Positions 35,469-43,973 of a DNA stretch of 46,306 nt are shown here, one piece after another. The notes under the pieces are model-generated. The model was not told the DNA's origin. It ran no database searches and saw nothing but the letters and a program-made list of their open reading frames with translations. The stretch comes from Shewanella olleyana (GTDB lineage: Bacteria > Pseudomonadota > Gammaproteobacteria > Enterobacterales > Shewanellaceae): the NCBI RefSeq assembly GCF_023283825.1, contig NZ_JAKILD010000029.1, positions 1 through 46,306 on the forward strand, in the 5' to 3' direction. Positions within the stretch are counted from its first letter, which is position 1. Each line of letters begins with the position of its first letter. The translations under genes were made by a program, and so were the position numbers.

Positions 35469-35954
35469 TTATAATAGTTTATTTAACCAGTCTTGCCATG
35501 AAATCGTCCGTCCAGGAAATGCGACTTGAGTAAAGTTCCATTCATCATTAAGCCAGTTTTTTATTGTCTGAAACAGAATGCTTTCTTGTTCAATGCTATC
35601 GCTTCGTATCCAAAAATGAACCACACATTGATATTGCGAAAAGTCACTTGGGTCAATGTAAATTGAGCCTAGGCATTTGGTTTGTTCAAGGTTTAAAACG
35701 GAATAAGCAAATGCTGTTCGAGTTTTAAATTCTTGTTTATGCACGTTAAGGCTAATGATGTTTTGCTCTAGTGTCATGTCTAGTTCAGGCCAATTTGAAT
35801 GGGGTCCGAAGATACCTTGCAAAGATTGTTGGCTAAACATAACCGCTTCATAATCTAACTCAGCAACATCTTCATTTAGGGGCGTGAAATAGAAATGTTC
35901 GGTACTGTGTATTAACGGCACTGTAAATGATGTAGACACTAATGATTTTGCCAT
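35469..35954 (-). CDS. GNAT-like protein of unknown function
   Basis: A 161-residue soluble protein. The pattern FYFTPLNEDVAELDYEAVM (about 22-40), then WPELDMTLEQNIISLNVHKQ and FAYSVLNLEQTKCLGSIYI resembles a family of GNAT-fold proteins that I recall only as uncharacterised. I cannot find a clear acetyl-CoA pyrophosphate loop (R/Q-x-x-G-x-G/A), so it may not be a functional acetyltransferase. The ATG has AAAAAGG upstream. It lies downstream of the acr3 terminator, followed by the ABM-domain gene on the same strand. Confidence 0.7.
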   Translation of the reverse strand: MAKSLVSTSFTVPLIHSTEHFYFTPLNEDVAELDYEAVMFSQQSLQGIFGPHSNWPELDMTLEQNIISLNVHKQEFKTRTAFAYSVLNLEQTKCLGSIYIDPSDFSQYQCVVHFWIRSDSIEQESILFQTIKNWLNDEWNFTQVAFPGRTISWQDWLNKLL

Positions 35955-36096
35955 TTCATAACCTTTTTAATGAAAGACTTATTCACAATATGAAGCTTGT
36001 AGAGCTTATCAACAAATTGATTAACTCACAGAGCTTTTCGAAGTGTTTTAGAGAACTTCTCATTGCGGTGTATAGTGTTACCTGTAAAGGTAAACG

Positions 36097-36131
36097 AAAA
36101 AGCGAGCCATTATAATAATGACTCGCTTTGC
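36097..36131 (-). terminator. Terminator of the arsR-acr3 operon
   Basis: AAAGCGAG...CATTAT (36099-36113) pairs with ATAATG...CTCGCTTT (36115-36129) with one mismatch. On the minus strand the stem is followed by TTTTT (complement of 36097-36101), downstream of acr3. Confidence 0.8.
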
Positions 36132-36170
36132 TAATTTGAAATCGCAGTTAATTGTTAGTGACTATTCATA

Positions 36171-36209
36171 ATTACTACTCTTAATTACTACTCTTAATTA
36201 CTATGATTA
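36171..36209. repeat. Three tandem 13-bp repeats at the acr3 3' end
   Basis: The unit ATTACTACTCTTA occurs at 36171-36183 and 36184-36196 without change. A third copy at 36197-36209 has three substitutions and overlaps the last codon and stop of acr3. It is likely a slippage product. Confidence 0.8.
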
Positions 36210-37295
36210 ATTGGCATTTAATTGACTCACTTTTTTAGCTGCTAATTTTGCTTTCTTTCTTAGCGCTATATTAACGAGTGCGATTAATACAGGTACTTCA
36301 ATTAATGGTCCTATAACACCTGCAAAAGCTTGGTCTGAATGAATACCAAACACTGCAATAGAAACAGCAATGGCAAGCTCAAAGTTGTTACCTGTGGCTG
36401 TGAAAGCGATTGACGCATTCTTGTCGTAAGGGATCCCCATCTTTTCGCCAATAAAGAAGCTGATAAAAAACATCAGAACAAAATAGATCCCTAATGGTAA
36501 AGCGACTCTGAGTACATCCATTGGTAGCTCAAGGATCATGTCACCCTTTAAGCTAAACATCAGCACAATAGTCCCGAGTAATGCTATTAAAGTAATCGGT
36601 GAAATTTTAGGAATAAACACTTCGTTGTACCATTGCTCACCTTTACGAGCGACTAAGATTTTACGACTTAAGAAACCCGCTAAGAAAGGTATACCTAAGT
36701 AAATTAGTACACTTTGAGCGATATCAGCCATTGAAATATCAACAACAAAACCTTCGTAGCCAAAAATCGGTGGTAGAACAGTGATAAACAACCAAGCCAT
36801 CACACTGTAAGTTAATATTTGGAATACGCTGTTAATTGCAACAAGTGCAGCGCCTAATTCTTTGTTACCACCGCCAATATCATTCCAAACAAGCACCATA
36901 GCGATACAGCGTGCAATACCGATTAAAATAATACCGACCATATAACCTGGGTAATCACTTAAAAATGTAATGGCCAGAATAAACATTAAGATTGGGCCAA
37001 CAATCCAGTTCATGATTAATGAAAGGGTAATGGCTTGTTTATCTTTGGTGACTTTGCCCAGTAATTTGTAATCTACTTTTGCTAGTGGCGGATACATCAT
37101 CAAAATAAGACCAATAGCGAGTGGAATGTTAGTACTACCCACGCTCATTGAATTGGTGATTTGTTCAACTTGTGGGAATAGGACACCAATAGATACGCCT
37201 ATAGCCATTGCAACAAAAATCCACAAGGTGAGATATCGGTCAAGAAAGCTCATTTTCTTGGTTGCGGTTTCAGGAATATTTTCACTCATTGTCAT
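36207..37295 (-). CDS. acr3: ACR3-type arsenite efflux transporter
   Basis: Arsenite/H+ antiporter of the ACR3 (BART superfamily) type, 362 residues with about ten membrane segments. It has the essential cysteine C130 in IGIARCIAMVLVWND and the conserved GNNFELAIAV and GPLIEVPVLIAL regions near the C-terminus. It exports arsenite, not arsenate, so a reductase is needed for arsenate resistance; none is adjacent. It follows arsR by 99 bases on the same strand. Two starts are possible: Met1 at 37295, or Met3 at 37289, which is better spaced from AGAGA. The 3' end runs into a 13-bp tandem repeat and then a terminator. Confidence 0.95.
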   Translation of the reverse strand: MTMSENIPETATKKMSFLDRYLTLWIFVAMAIGVSIGVLFPQVEQITNSMSVGSTNIPLAIGLILMMYPPLAKVDYKLLGKVTKDKQAITLSLIMNWIVGPILMFILAITFLSDYPGYMVGIILIGIARCIAMVLVWNDIGGGNKELGAALVAINSVFQILTYSVMAWLFITVLPPIFGYEGFVVDISMADIAQSVLIYLGIPFLAGFLSRKILVARKGEQWYNEVFIPKISPITLIALLGTIVLMFSLKGDMILELPMDVLRVALPLGIYFVLMFFISFFIGEKMGIPYDKNASIAFTATGNNFELAIAVSIAVFGIHSDQAFAGVIGPLIEVPVLIALVNIALRKKAKLAAKKVSQLNAN

Positions 37296-37394
37296 TTTCT
37301 CTTATTTCACACCGCCTTATCGGCAATCGTCGAAATACGATTGACTGAGGCAGAATTAAACATAAATTTTTGGTTAATTAGCTATGTTTTATAA

Positions 37395-37733
37395 TTAAAA
37401 CAGCTGGCAATATTGTTGCTTGTAATCTTCTAATGCTTGACGATTAATGCGATAGCATATTTTGGGTGGATTGGGTTCTGCACAAATAAAACCTGCTTGT
37501 TTTAAAATACGGATATGTTCAGAAACTGTTGATTGTGCTAAACCAACTTCTGCGACCAGATCGCTACTTAAACAGCCACCAAGCTCGTCTAGATTAAACA
37601 GTATCTTTAGTATTCTTACACGGGCAGGGTGTGACATAGCCTTAGCTTGTGTAGCGAATGACTTTTCATCGATTAACTGCTGCTCCGTCACTCTGAAGGC
37701 TAATTGAGTACTTTTACCGCAATCTGTTGCCAT
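37395..37733 (-). CDS. arsR: ArsR-family metalloregulator
   Basis: Winged-helix repressor of 112 residues (ArsR/SmtB family). The DNA-reading helix is in AEVGLAQSTVSEHIRILKQA (61-80) and the wing ends at PPKICYRIN. Cysteines are at 5, 54, 84, 93 and 109. The classic E. coli ELCVCDL metal site is absent: only C54 lies in that region (GGCLSSDL), so As(III) may be bound by a different set, perhaps C93 and C109. It is adjacent to and upstream of acr3, which supports arsenite as inducer. A perfect-armed inverted repeat at 37784-37806 is a candidate autoregulatory operator. Confidence 0.92.
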   Translation of the reverse strand: MATDCGKSTQLAFRVTEQQLIDEKSFATQAKAMSHPARVRILKILFNLDELGGCLSSDLVAEVGLAQSTVSEHIRILKQAGFICAEPNPPKICYRINRQALEDYKQQYCQLF

Positions 37734-37783
37734 GGATTAATCTCACTGTTAGCACAAATGTGAATCAACTATTTATATTTACA

Positions 37784-37806
37784 CTCATATTTAATGTTTA
37801 TATGAG
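37784..37806. promoter_or_regulatory. Candidate ArsR operator
   Basis: CTCATAT (37784-37790) and ATATGAG (37800-37806) are perfect inverted arms with a 9-base spacer, about 50 bases upstream of the arsR start. A smaller imperfect palindrome, CACAAATGTG (37753-37762), is closer to the gene. Confidence 0.45.
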
Positions 37807-38032
37807 ATCCATATTTAAAGTGAGTAATAGTGAAATAGTTAATCGTCGATTAACGATAAGGTTATGCCTATCTCTGATCACTTGCAAACTATTTTGTTGG
37901 ATTATGCTTATTTATCTTTAATTAGATAACGAAAAGTTAACTTAGATCTCAAATTTACATAAATATAGTAGTAATAACAAAATCACAGTGATAATCTAAA
38001 TGGTAATTGTTCTTGTTTAGATTAAGCCCGTT

Positions 38033-38704
38033 ATGAAAAAGATTCTCCTGATTGATCAACAGCTCACCAATAGTCTACAACTATGCCAGCAAATGGAGCC
38101 TATGGGATATGACATCCAGATAGTAGACAATAGCTTTAATGCGCTGGTGGAATTGGAGCGTAACGAATTTGAAGTTATTTTATTAGATTACAGTGTGCCG
38201 AAGATGGATTCGTTCTGGCTATTAATGGCCAAGCATTGCCAAACTCCGGTGATCGTATTAGTTAACAATAATGACGATCAGGAAAGAATTCACGCTTTTG
38301 AACAAGGTGCTGATGACTACATAGCCGCTCCTTTTAACGTTAAAGAATTACTGCTTAGAGTTAACGTGCTTCGAAGAAGGAGCGAAAAGGTTGTCCATCA
38401 ATCTGACTTTGATGACATTTTGTTTGACGATGTGAATAACACAGTGATGTTAAACACCCAGAACTTAAAACTGACCCAAACAGAATATCGTTTGTTTAAG
38501 TATTTATTCCAGCGTAAGGGGGAAGTCGTCACAAAAGCAGAGTTACAAATGCGGGTGTTGCATAAAGAGCTAGGTGAATTTGATCGTAACCTTGATATGC
38601 ATATCAGTAACACACGTCGTAAGATGGCAAAGAAATGCTTACCTCGTGAATTAATCAATACAGTCCGAGGTAAAGGTTACTGTTTTAGCCCTATTTTGAT
38701 TTAG
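38033..38704 (+). CDS. Orphan OmpR-family response regulator with degenerate receiver
   Basis: Receiver (1-115) plus OmpR/PhoB winged-helix domain (125-223), 223 residues. The DNA-binding half looks intact (LTQTEYRLFKYLF, DMHISNTRRKMAK, INTVRGKGYCF). In the receiver the phospho-acceptor D52 (LLDYSVP) is kept. The second Mg-binding acid is Q9 (IDQQ instead of VEDD), the Thr/Ser switch is V77 and the conserved Lys is A99 (DDYIAAPF for DDYxxKPF). Such receivers are usually unable to use normal phosphorylation, so DNA binding may depend on dimerisation or a ligand. No histidine kinase gene lies nearby and the target is unknown. The ATG at 38033 has only a weak ribosome site. It ends in a terminator. 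Confidence 0.9.
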   Translation: MKKILLIDQQLTNSLQLCQQMEPMGYDIQIVDNSFNALVELERNEFEVILLDYSVPKMDSFWLLMAKHCQTPVIVLVNNNDDQERIHAFEQGADDYIAAPFNVKELLLRVNVLRRRSEKVVHQSDFDDILFDDVNNTVMLNTQNLKLTQTEYRLFKYLFQRKGEVVTKAELQMRVLHKELGEFDRNLDMHISNTRRKMAKKCLPRELINTVRGKGYCFSPILI

Positions 38705-39089
38705 TATTCATTAGGTTTAATACACAGGGTGAAATAGACAGCACTGATGTTATCTAACACCGCTTAGATTACTAAGCACTATAATTAGCTGCTCATTAAG
38801 TTATTTAGATAAATTTAATGTTGATAACAAATAATGATAATAAATGCCGAGTACATTTTGTATTCGGCATTTTTTTTACCACTTTGTTAGTGATGCATGT
38901 AACCAATACACTGATAACCAATTAACTGACTTGTACAGTAAGTATCCTAGCTATGCTGCGATTTAGACTTGAATTAGACATTATTTGAACAGATGTGTCG
39001 TTGATGTTCAGCATTTGATTTTATTGAGTAACGGCATTTGATAAGATGCTGGCATAAAAATCGATAATAACCTTACATAAGGAAGTCCT
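38705..39089. other. Intergenic region between response regulator and M14 peptidase gene
   Basis: It contains the response-regulator terminator at 38843-38877. The remaining 210 bases before the peptidase gene should hold its promoter. I cannot single out convincing -35 and -10 boxes or an RNA gene. Confidence 0.4.
38843..38877 (+). terminator. Terminator of the response regulator gene
   Basis: AATGCCGA and TAC (38843-38854) pair with GTA and TCGGCATT (38860-38871) around a five-base loop, followed by a T-run to 38877. Confidence 0.85.
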
Positions 39090-40220
39090 ATGCGTATTAA
39101 CGCGAATTTTGATGGTGGCAACATTGAGACTATCAATTTAGACAAACACGATGACATTCAACTTGAGATTAGACCTGATGAAGGTGGTGAATTCTATCAG
39201 TGGTTTAACTTTCGTATGGAAGCTGAAATCGGTCAAACTTATATACTGAACATCATGAATGCTGGTACAGCATCTTACCCTAAAGGCTGGGAAGATTATC
39301 AAGCTGTAGCAAGTTATGATCGCCAACATTGGTTCCGTTTACCAACGACCTACCAAGATGGCAAGCTTTCGATTCAAGTCGATTTAGATTGTGAAGCCAT
39401 TCAAATTGCTTACTTTGCTCCGTACAGCTACGAGCGTCATTTAGATTTAATCAGTTCTGTTCAATTACACCCATCTGTAAGCCTTGAAAACCTTGGTTTA
39501 ACGCTAGATGGTCGTGACATGAGCTTACTAAAAATTGGTGATAATGACCCAGCTAAAAAGAACATTTGGATTACTGCAAGACAGCATCCAGGTGAGACAA
39601 TGGCTGAGTGGTTAATTGAAGGTTTGTTAAATCAATTACTAGACAGTGATTGCCCAACAGCAAAACTATTACTAGATAAAGCCAATTTCTACATTGTGCC
39701 GAACATGAATCCAGATGGCAGTGTCAGAGGTCATTTACGTACTAATGCAGTAGGTACTAATCTAAACCGTGAATGGCAGTCGCCAAGTTTAGAACGCAGC
39801 CCTGAAGTTTATTACGTTACAAATAAGATGAAAGAAACTGGCGTAGACTTATTTTACGATGTTCACGGCGATGAAGGTTTACCATACGTGTTTGTTGCAG
39901 GCTGTGAAGGCGCGCCAAACTACACTGATCGCATGGCTAAGTTACAAGAGCAGTTCCTTGCAGCGTTAGGTATGGCAAGTGCAGATTTCCAAACTAAATA
40001 CGGTTATGACAAAGATGAGCCAGGTAAAGCAAACTTAACGGTTGGTTCTAACTGGGTTGGTAACACATTCAAATGTCTAGCGAATACATTAGAAATGCCG
40101 TTTAAAGACAACGACAACTTACCAGACCCTGTAGTCGGTTGGTCGCCAGCACGTTGTGAATATTTAGGTGAAGCATCATTAGTTGCAATGCTTGCCGTTG
40201 TTGATAATTTAACCGAGTAG
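39090..40220 (+). CDS. M14 carboxypeptidase, cytosolic carboxypeptidase (CCP)-like
   Basis: Zinc carboxypeptidase of the M14D subfamily (376 residues, no signal peptide), related to eukaryotic cytosolic carboxypeptidases that remove glutamates from tubulin tails. An N-terminal beta-sandwich (about 1-125, with FDGGNIE and WFNFR) typical of CCPs precedes the peptidase fold. Zinc ligands are H166 and E169 (RQHPGET) and H259 (YDVHGDEG); the catalytic Glu is E335 (TLEMPF). NPDGSVRGHLRTNAVGTNLN (about 208-227) carries the substrate-binding Asn-Arg. The bacterial substrate is unknown; removal of C-terminal acidic residues is a guess. AAGGAAG precedes the ATG. It heads an operon with a zinc-ribbon protein (7-base gap) and yeaC. 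Confidence 0.93.
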   Translation: MRINANFDGGNIETINLDKHDDIQLEIRPDEGGEFYQWFNFRMEAEIGQTYILNIMNAGTASYPKGWEDYQAVASYDRQHWFRLPTTYQDGKLSIQVDLDCEAIQIAYFAPYSYERHLDLISSVQLHPSVSLENLGLTLDGRDMSLLKIGDNDPAKKNIWITARQHPGETMAEWLIEGLLNQLLDSDCPTAKLLLDKANFYIVPNMNPDGSVRGHLRTNAVGTNLNREWQSPSLERSPEVYYVTNKMKETGVDLFYDVHGDEGLPYVFVAGCEGAPNYTDRMAKLQEQFLAALGMASADFQTKYGYDKDEPGKANLTVGSNWVGNTFKCLANTLEMPFKDNDNLPDPVVGWSPARCEYLGEASLVAMLAVVDNLTE

Positions 40221-40227
40221 GCGAGTT

Positions 40228-40545
40228 ATGGCGTTAATTGAATGTCCTTCATGTCAAAAGCGTATTTCGAGTAAAGCGAAAGAGTGCTCACATTGCCGTG
40301 CAAAAACTGACGGTGATAATGAGTCTGTTCGTATTATTAGTCACATCCAGCAATCCAATAAGTTAATGACTCACAGTTTTGTGTTTTTAACCTTATTTAT
40401 CGCAGGTGTGGTGATTTGGTTTTGGGGTGGTGAAACAGCGACGGGCTTACAATCACAAATAGCCACAGGCTGCTTTGTATTTGGTTTTGTTGGCTACACC
40501 ATCACACGAGCAAGGATTGTGTTACATAAACGGAAAAGCGTATGA
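40228..40545 (+). CDS. Zinc-ribbon membrane protein of unknown function
   Basis: A 105-residue protein. An N-terminal zinc ribbon CPSC (6-9) and CSHC (20-23) is followed by a linker and two membrane segments (about 48-67 and 80-97), then a basic tail. The ribbon would lie in the cytosol. GGCGAG precedes the ATG. It starts 7 bases after the M14 peptidase and its last 4 bases overlap the yeaC start (ATGA), so the three genes are coupled. No family function is known to me. Confidence 0.82.
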   Translation: MALIECPSCQKRISSKAKECSHCRAKTDGDNESVRIISHIQQSNKLMTHSFVFLTLFIAGVVIWFWGGETATGLQSQIATGCFVFGFVGYTITRARIVLHKRKSV

Positions 40546-40823
40546 ATGATATCAATAAAGTCATCGATGAGATGCCAGACGAAGTATATCAACGTCTAAA
40601 ATCGGCTGCTGAAACGGGTAAGTGGGAAGATGGCACTGTGTTATCTGCTGAGCAAAAAGAGTCTACTTTGCAGGTGGTCATGTTATATCAAGCCCGTAAA
40701 TTATCACAGACCGATCATTTTACCATCGGTGCTGGTGGCAAAATTAACGAGCTATCTAAATCACAGCTTAAAAAAGAATTCCGCGGTGAATCGATTGCCG
40801 AATTTAAAGAATCTGATATATAG
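40542..40823 (+). CDS. yeaC: YeaC-like protein (DUF1315)
   Basis: A 93-residue soluble protein matching the DUF1315/YeaC family by its N-terminal MPDEVYQRLKSAAETGKWEDG and the LSAEQKESTLQVVMLYQARK stretch. Function is unknown. It overlaps the upstream zinc-ribbon gene by 4 bases (ATGA), implying translational coupling. In E. coli yeaC lies in the same general region as ansA and sppA, as it does here, so the neighbourhood appears conserved (from memory). It ends in a strong terminator shared with convergent ansA. Confidence 0.88.
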   Translation: MNDINKVIDEMPDEVYQRLKSAAETGKWEDGTVLSAEQKESTLQVVMLYQARKLSQTDHFTIGAGGKINELSKSQLKKEFRGESIAEFKESDI

Positions 40824-40866
40824 CGTTATATAAACTTTGCAATGAATTTATTGCTACGCAATAAAA

Positions 40867-40899
40867 TAAAAAGCCGCATTAATGTAATGCGGCTTTTTT
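40867..40899. terminator. Bidirectional terminator between yeaC and ansA
   Basis: AAGCCGCATT (40871-40880) and AATGCGGCTT (40886-40895) with A-run and T-run flanks on either side, suited to both convergent genes. Confidence 0.9.
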
Positions 40900-40934
40900 A
40901 TTTTATTTCAAAAACTTATGTTTTTAGGTTTAAA

Positions 40935-41957
40935 CTATTCTGTCAGTTCACCCAATAGGTTTTTCTTCATCGCAGATTTTACTTCAGCTGACGTCATATT
41001 TTTCGATAGCAAATAATGCAGTTTTGCTAACGCAGCTTCAATGGTCATATCTGAACCACTTATTACTCCAGCTTGTGCTAGTGCATTACCTGTAGCATAT
41101 CCACCCATATTAACTTTGCCTTGAAAACATTGGGTAAGGTTAACGATCACAATACCGCGCTCATCTGCTTGTTTGAGCGTATCTAACAATGCTTTATCTT
41201 GTGGTGCATTACCGACACCAAATGTGAGTAAGATTAATGCTTTAACTGGTTGCATCAAAATATTAGCGAATATTTCGGTCGAGATCCCTGGGTACAGCGT
41301 AATAACACCAACGGGCTGAGGACTGATATTAATGACTTCTAATGGCATTAATGGCGCTTCGTTAGTGGGTTCTGTTATTTGGCCTGCTCTAAGGTTTATT
41401 TTTATTCCAGCTTCCAGTAATAGCGGGAAATTTGGAGAAGCAAAAGCATCAAAACCATCAGCATGTGCTTTAGTAGAGCGGTTACCCCTAAACAGTTTGT
41501 TATTGAAGAACAAACACACTTCAGCCACGGGGTAATTAGCGGCGATGTATAACGAATTCAATAGATTGGTTTGACCATCTGAGCGTAGCTGGGCTAACGG
41601 GATTTGAGAGCCCGTGACGATAACAGGTTTAGATAAGCCTTGAAGCATGAAGGATAAGGCTGAAGCGGTATAAGCCATGGTGTCAGTACCATGCAAAATC
41701 ACAAAGCCATCATACTTGTCGTAATTTGCCTTAATATCATTAGCAATGAGCTGCCAATCAGTCGGCGCCATGTTGGATGAATCTATTAATGGTGAATATT
41801 CATTAATAACGAAGCTAGGCATTTCTTCATGATAAAACTCTGGCATTGATTTTACGCAATCAGTTAAAAAACCTGCCACAGGGGCAAAGCCATTGTCTGT
41901 TTTGCGCATACCTATGGTACCGCCGGTATAAGCGACGTATATAGAACGTTTTGTCAT
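40935..41957 (-). CDS. ansA: L-asparaginase I (cytoplasmic)
   Basis: Type I asparaginase hydrolysing asparagine to aspartate and ammonia; 340 residues against 338 in E. coli AnsA. The two catalytic threonine motifs are YTGGTIG (10-16, nucleophile Thr14 region) and HGTDTMAYT (89-97, T91 and D92). The absence of a signal peptide fits the cytoplasmic low-affinity type and not AnsB. It follows sppA on the same strand, but a strong terminator lies between them. Confidence 0.95.
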   Translation of the reverse strand: MTKRSIYVAYTGGTIGMRKTDNGFAPVAGFLTDCVKSMPEFYHEEMPSFVINEYSPLIDSSNMAPTDWQLIANDIKANYDKYDGFVILHGTDTMAYTASALSFMLQGLSKPVIVTGSQIPLAQLRSDGQTNLLNSLYIAANYPVAEVCLFFNNKLFRGNRSTKAHADGFDAFASPNFPLLLEAGIKINLRAGQITEPTNEAPLMPLEVINISPQPVGVITLYPGISTEIFANILMQPVKALILLTFGVGNAPQDKALLDTLKQADERGIVIVNLTQCFQGKVNMGGYATGNALAQAGVISGSDMTIEAALAKLHYLLSKNMTSAEVKSAMKKNLLGELTE

Positions 41958-42028
41958 TGAAGTTAATTCTCAGAGCGAGTTATTATCAGATCTGCAAATT
42001 ATACGTCTTAGATTGAGTAAAACCCAAC

Positions 42029-42056
42029 AAAAATGCCCGCAAAGCGGGCATTTTTG
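42029..42056 (-). terminator. Terminator of sppA
   Basis: ATGCCCGC (42033-42040) and GCGGGCAT (42044-42051) with loop AAA; on the minus strand the stem ends in a T-run. It lies 75 bases after the sppA stop and separates sppA from ansA. Confidence 0.88.
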
Positions 42057-42131
42057 AATATTGTTCAATTTAAGGCGTTAAAGCCGCTAAAAATCAAGCA
42101 GATCTAGCGGATTTGAAGACCTTATGGTTGT

Positions 42132-43973
42132 CTAATAGTTGCAGTGCTCGCAATAGAGATACATACCATTAGGATCATCAAACATGGTGAACTCTTCAAT
42201 AACCGTTGACCACTGACTGAATAATTGTTCAACCATTGGCGATCGAGTGGACGCTTCTGGTAGGTAAGGCGATGCTGTGGCTAGCATTTTTTGGACGAAA
42301 ATCTCTTCAGTGGAAAGTTCTCGTTCAATGATCTTAGTATCAAATTTTTCTATTTCAGCTAGTGCTGCAGCTTTTGCAACGGCGCTATCTATATCACCTA
42401 GCTCATCCACTAAACCCAGCTCTACTGCTCTTGTTCCTGACCATACTCGGCCTTGAGCAATACGATCCACTTGTTCAAGACTCATGTCACGCTCTTTGGC
42501 GACTAACGAAATAAACTCATGGTATCCATGTTCAATATGACGTTGTACAACTGCCGACACATTTGGGTCTAAAGCGCGGGTTGCAGAAATGCCAGCCCAT
42601 TCTGATGTCGACACACCGTCTGAGTTTATGCCCCAATTAGCTAAGGCTTTTTCAAAGGTAGCAAACATGCCAAAGATACCGATTGAGCCGGTTAGGGTAG
42701 TTGGCGTTGCATAAATATAATCAGCACTCGCTGAAATCCAGTAACCGCCAGAAGCTGCAAGGCTACCCATACTAACAACAACAGGTTTGCCTGCATCTTT
42801 AAGTGCAATGACTTCTTGTCTAATTTTTTCTGAAGCAAATGCACTGCCACCAGGGCTATCAACACGTAACACTACAGCTTTAACTTTGTCATCGAAGCGT
42901 GCTTTTTTAAGTAGTGCAGAGGTACTTTCACCACCAATTTGGCCAGCTGGTTGTTTACCATTAAGGATATTACCTTTAGCGACAACAATCCCAACAGAGT
43001 CTTGTTCAATTAGGCTAGGTACTGGCTGCACTGCTGAATAGTATTCAGAAAAAGTAATTTGTTTGAATGATTCACCATCAGTGTCTTGGCCAACTTTTTC
43101 TACCATTGCTAAGCGAAATGCTTCATCGGATACCAGTTCATCGACCCAATTCATATTTAATGCTAATTGAGCTGAGTCACCTGAGACTTTATCGAGCTCA
43201 GTTAAGTAACGTTGTGGATTAAGCACAATATCATTTTCATTAATATTTCTGTTTGAGGCGACAATTGACTCATAGTTTTGCCAAATATCATTAAGTAATG
43301 CGCTGCTTGCTTCTTTTGCAGGTGCAGACATGTCATCACGAATAAAGGGCTCTACAGCTGACTTAAAGGTACCTACACGAAATACATGTGTACTGACGTT
43401 TATTTTCTCTAATGCTGATTTGTAAAATAATCTGTAACTGCTTAATCCTTCAAGGGATACAGCACCTTTATTATTCAAATAAATGTTATCTGCATAACTG
43501 GCAAGGAAGTATTGATTCTGTTCGTACGAATTACCAAATGCGACAACAGTTTTACCTGCAGCTTTAAACTTATTAAGCGCGTCGCCGACTGCAGTCATTT
43601 TACTGATACCGCCTGAGCGTAAACTTCCCATTTTAAGCACTATGGTATTGATACGCGGATCTTGTGTCGCACTGTCGATGACATAAATGATGTCTGAAAG
43701 TAATACTTCACCCTCAGGATCATCAGCCTTACTTTGTTTGAATACCGCCTCAATAGGATCAACATGTCTTTTTTGGTCGACTATATTTCCTGCAAGATTG
43801 AGAACCAATGCAGATTGATCAGGTACAACAATTTCATCGTCAGCACTTAATGTAACAATGATGATGGCTATAAATCCGAAAAATATAAGGTTTAAGATTA
43901 TTTTACGAATACCATTAATGGTTTTCCAAATCAGGGTAAAGATTCTTTTTATAAGTGATGGTTTGGCGGACAT
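42132..43973 (-). CDS. sppA: Signal peptide peptidase SppA (protease IV), 67-kDa type
   Basis: Inner-membrane serine peptidase (S49) that degrades cleaved signal peptides in the periplasm; 613 residues against 618 in E. coli. One N-terminal membrane anchor (about 24-43) follows a basic cytoplasmic start. Two tandem S49 domains share the catalytic dyad: Lys204 in GTFKSAVEPF and Ser408 in LAASGGYW. The protein ends in a CEHC pair near the C-terminus. It is divergent from fadH, with 163 bases between. Confidence 0.95.
   Translation of the reverse strand: MSAKPSLIKRIFTLIWKTINGIRKIILNLIFFGFIAIIIVTLSADDEIVVPDQSALVLNLAGNIVDQKRHVDPIEAVFKQSKADDPEGEVLLSDIIYVIDSATQDPRINTIVLKMGSLRSGGISKMTAVGDALNKFKAAGKTVVAFGNSYEQNQYFLASYADNIYLNNKGAVSLEGLSSYRLFYKSALEKINVSTHVFRVGTFKSAVEPFIRDDMSAPAKEASSALLNDIWQNYESIVASNRNINENDIVLNPQRYLTELDKVSGDSAQLALNMNWVDELVSDEAFRLAMVEKVGQDTDGESFKQITFSEYYSAVQPVPSLIEQDSVGIVVAKGNILNGKQPAGQIGGESTSALLKKARFDDKVKAVVLRVDSPGGSAFASEKIRQEVIALKDAGKPVVVSMGSLAASGGYWISASADYIYATPTTLTGSIGIFGMFATFEKALANWGINSDGVSTSEWAGISATRALDPNVSAVVQRHIEHGYHEFISLVAKERDMSLEQVDRIAQGRVWSGTRAVELGLVDELGDIDSAVAKAAALAEIEKFDTKIIERELSTEEIFVQKMLATASPYLPEASTRSPMVEQLFSQWSTVIEEFTMFDDPNGMYLYCEHCNY

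Noticed and set aside
37727..37921. Plus-strand open frame of 64 codons between arsR and the response regulator
   Set aside because: It overlaps the arsR start and candidate operator, has no ribosome site and no family resemblance.
38033..38704. Two-component system with a neighbouring kinase
   Set aside because: No histidine kinase domain occurs in the neighbouring genes; the regulator is an orphan in this window.
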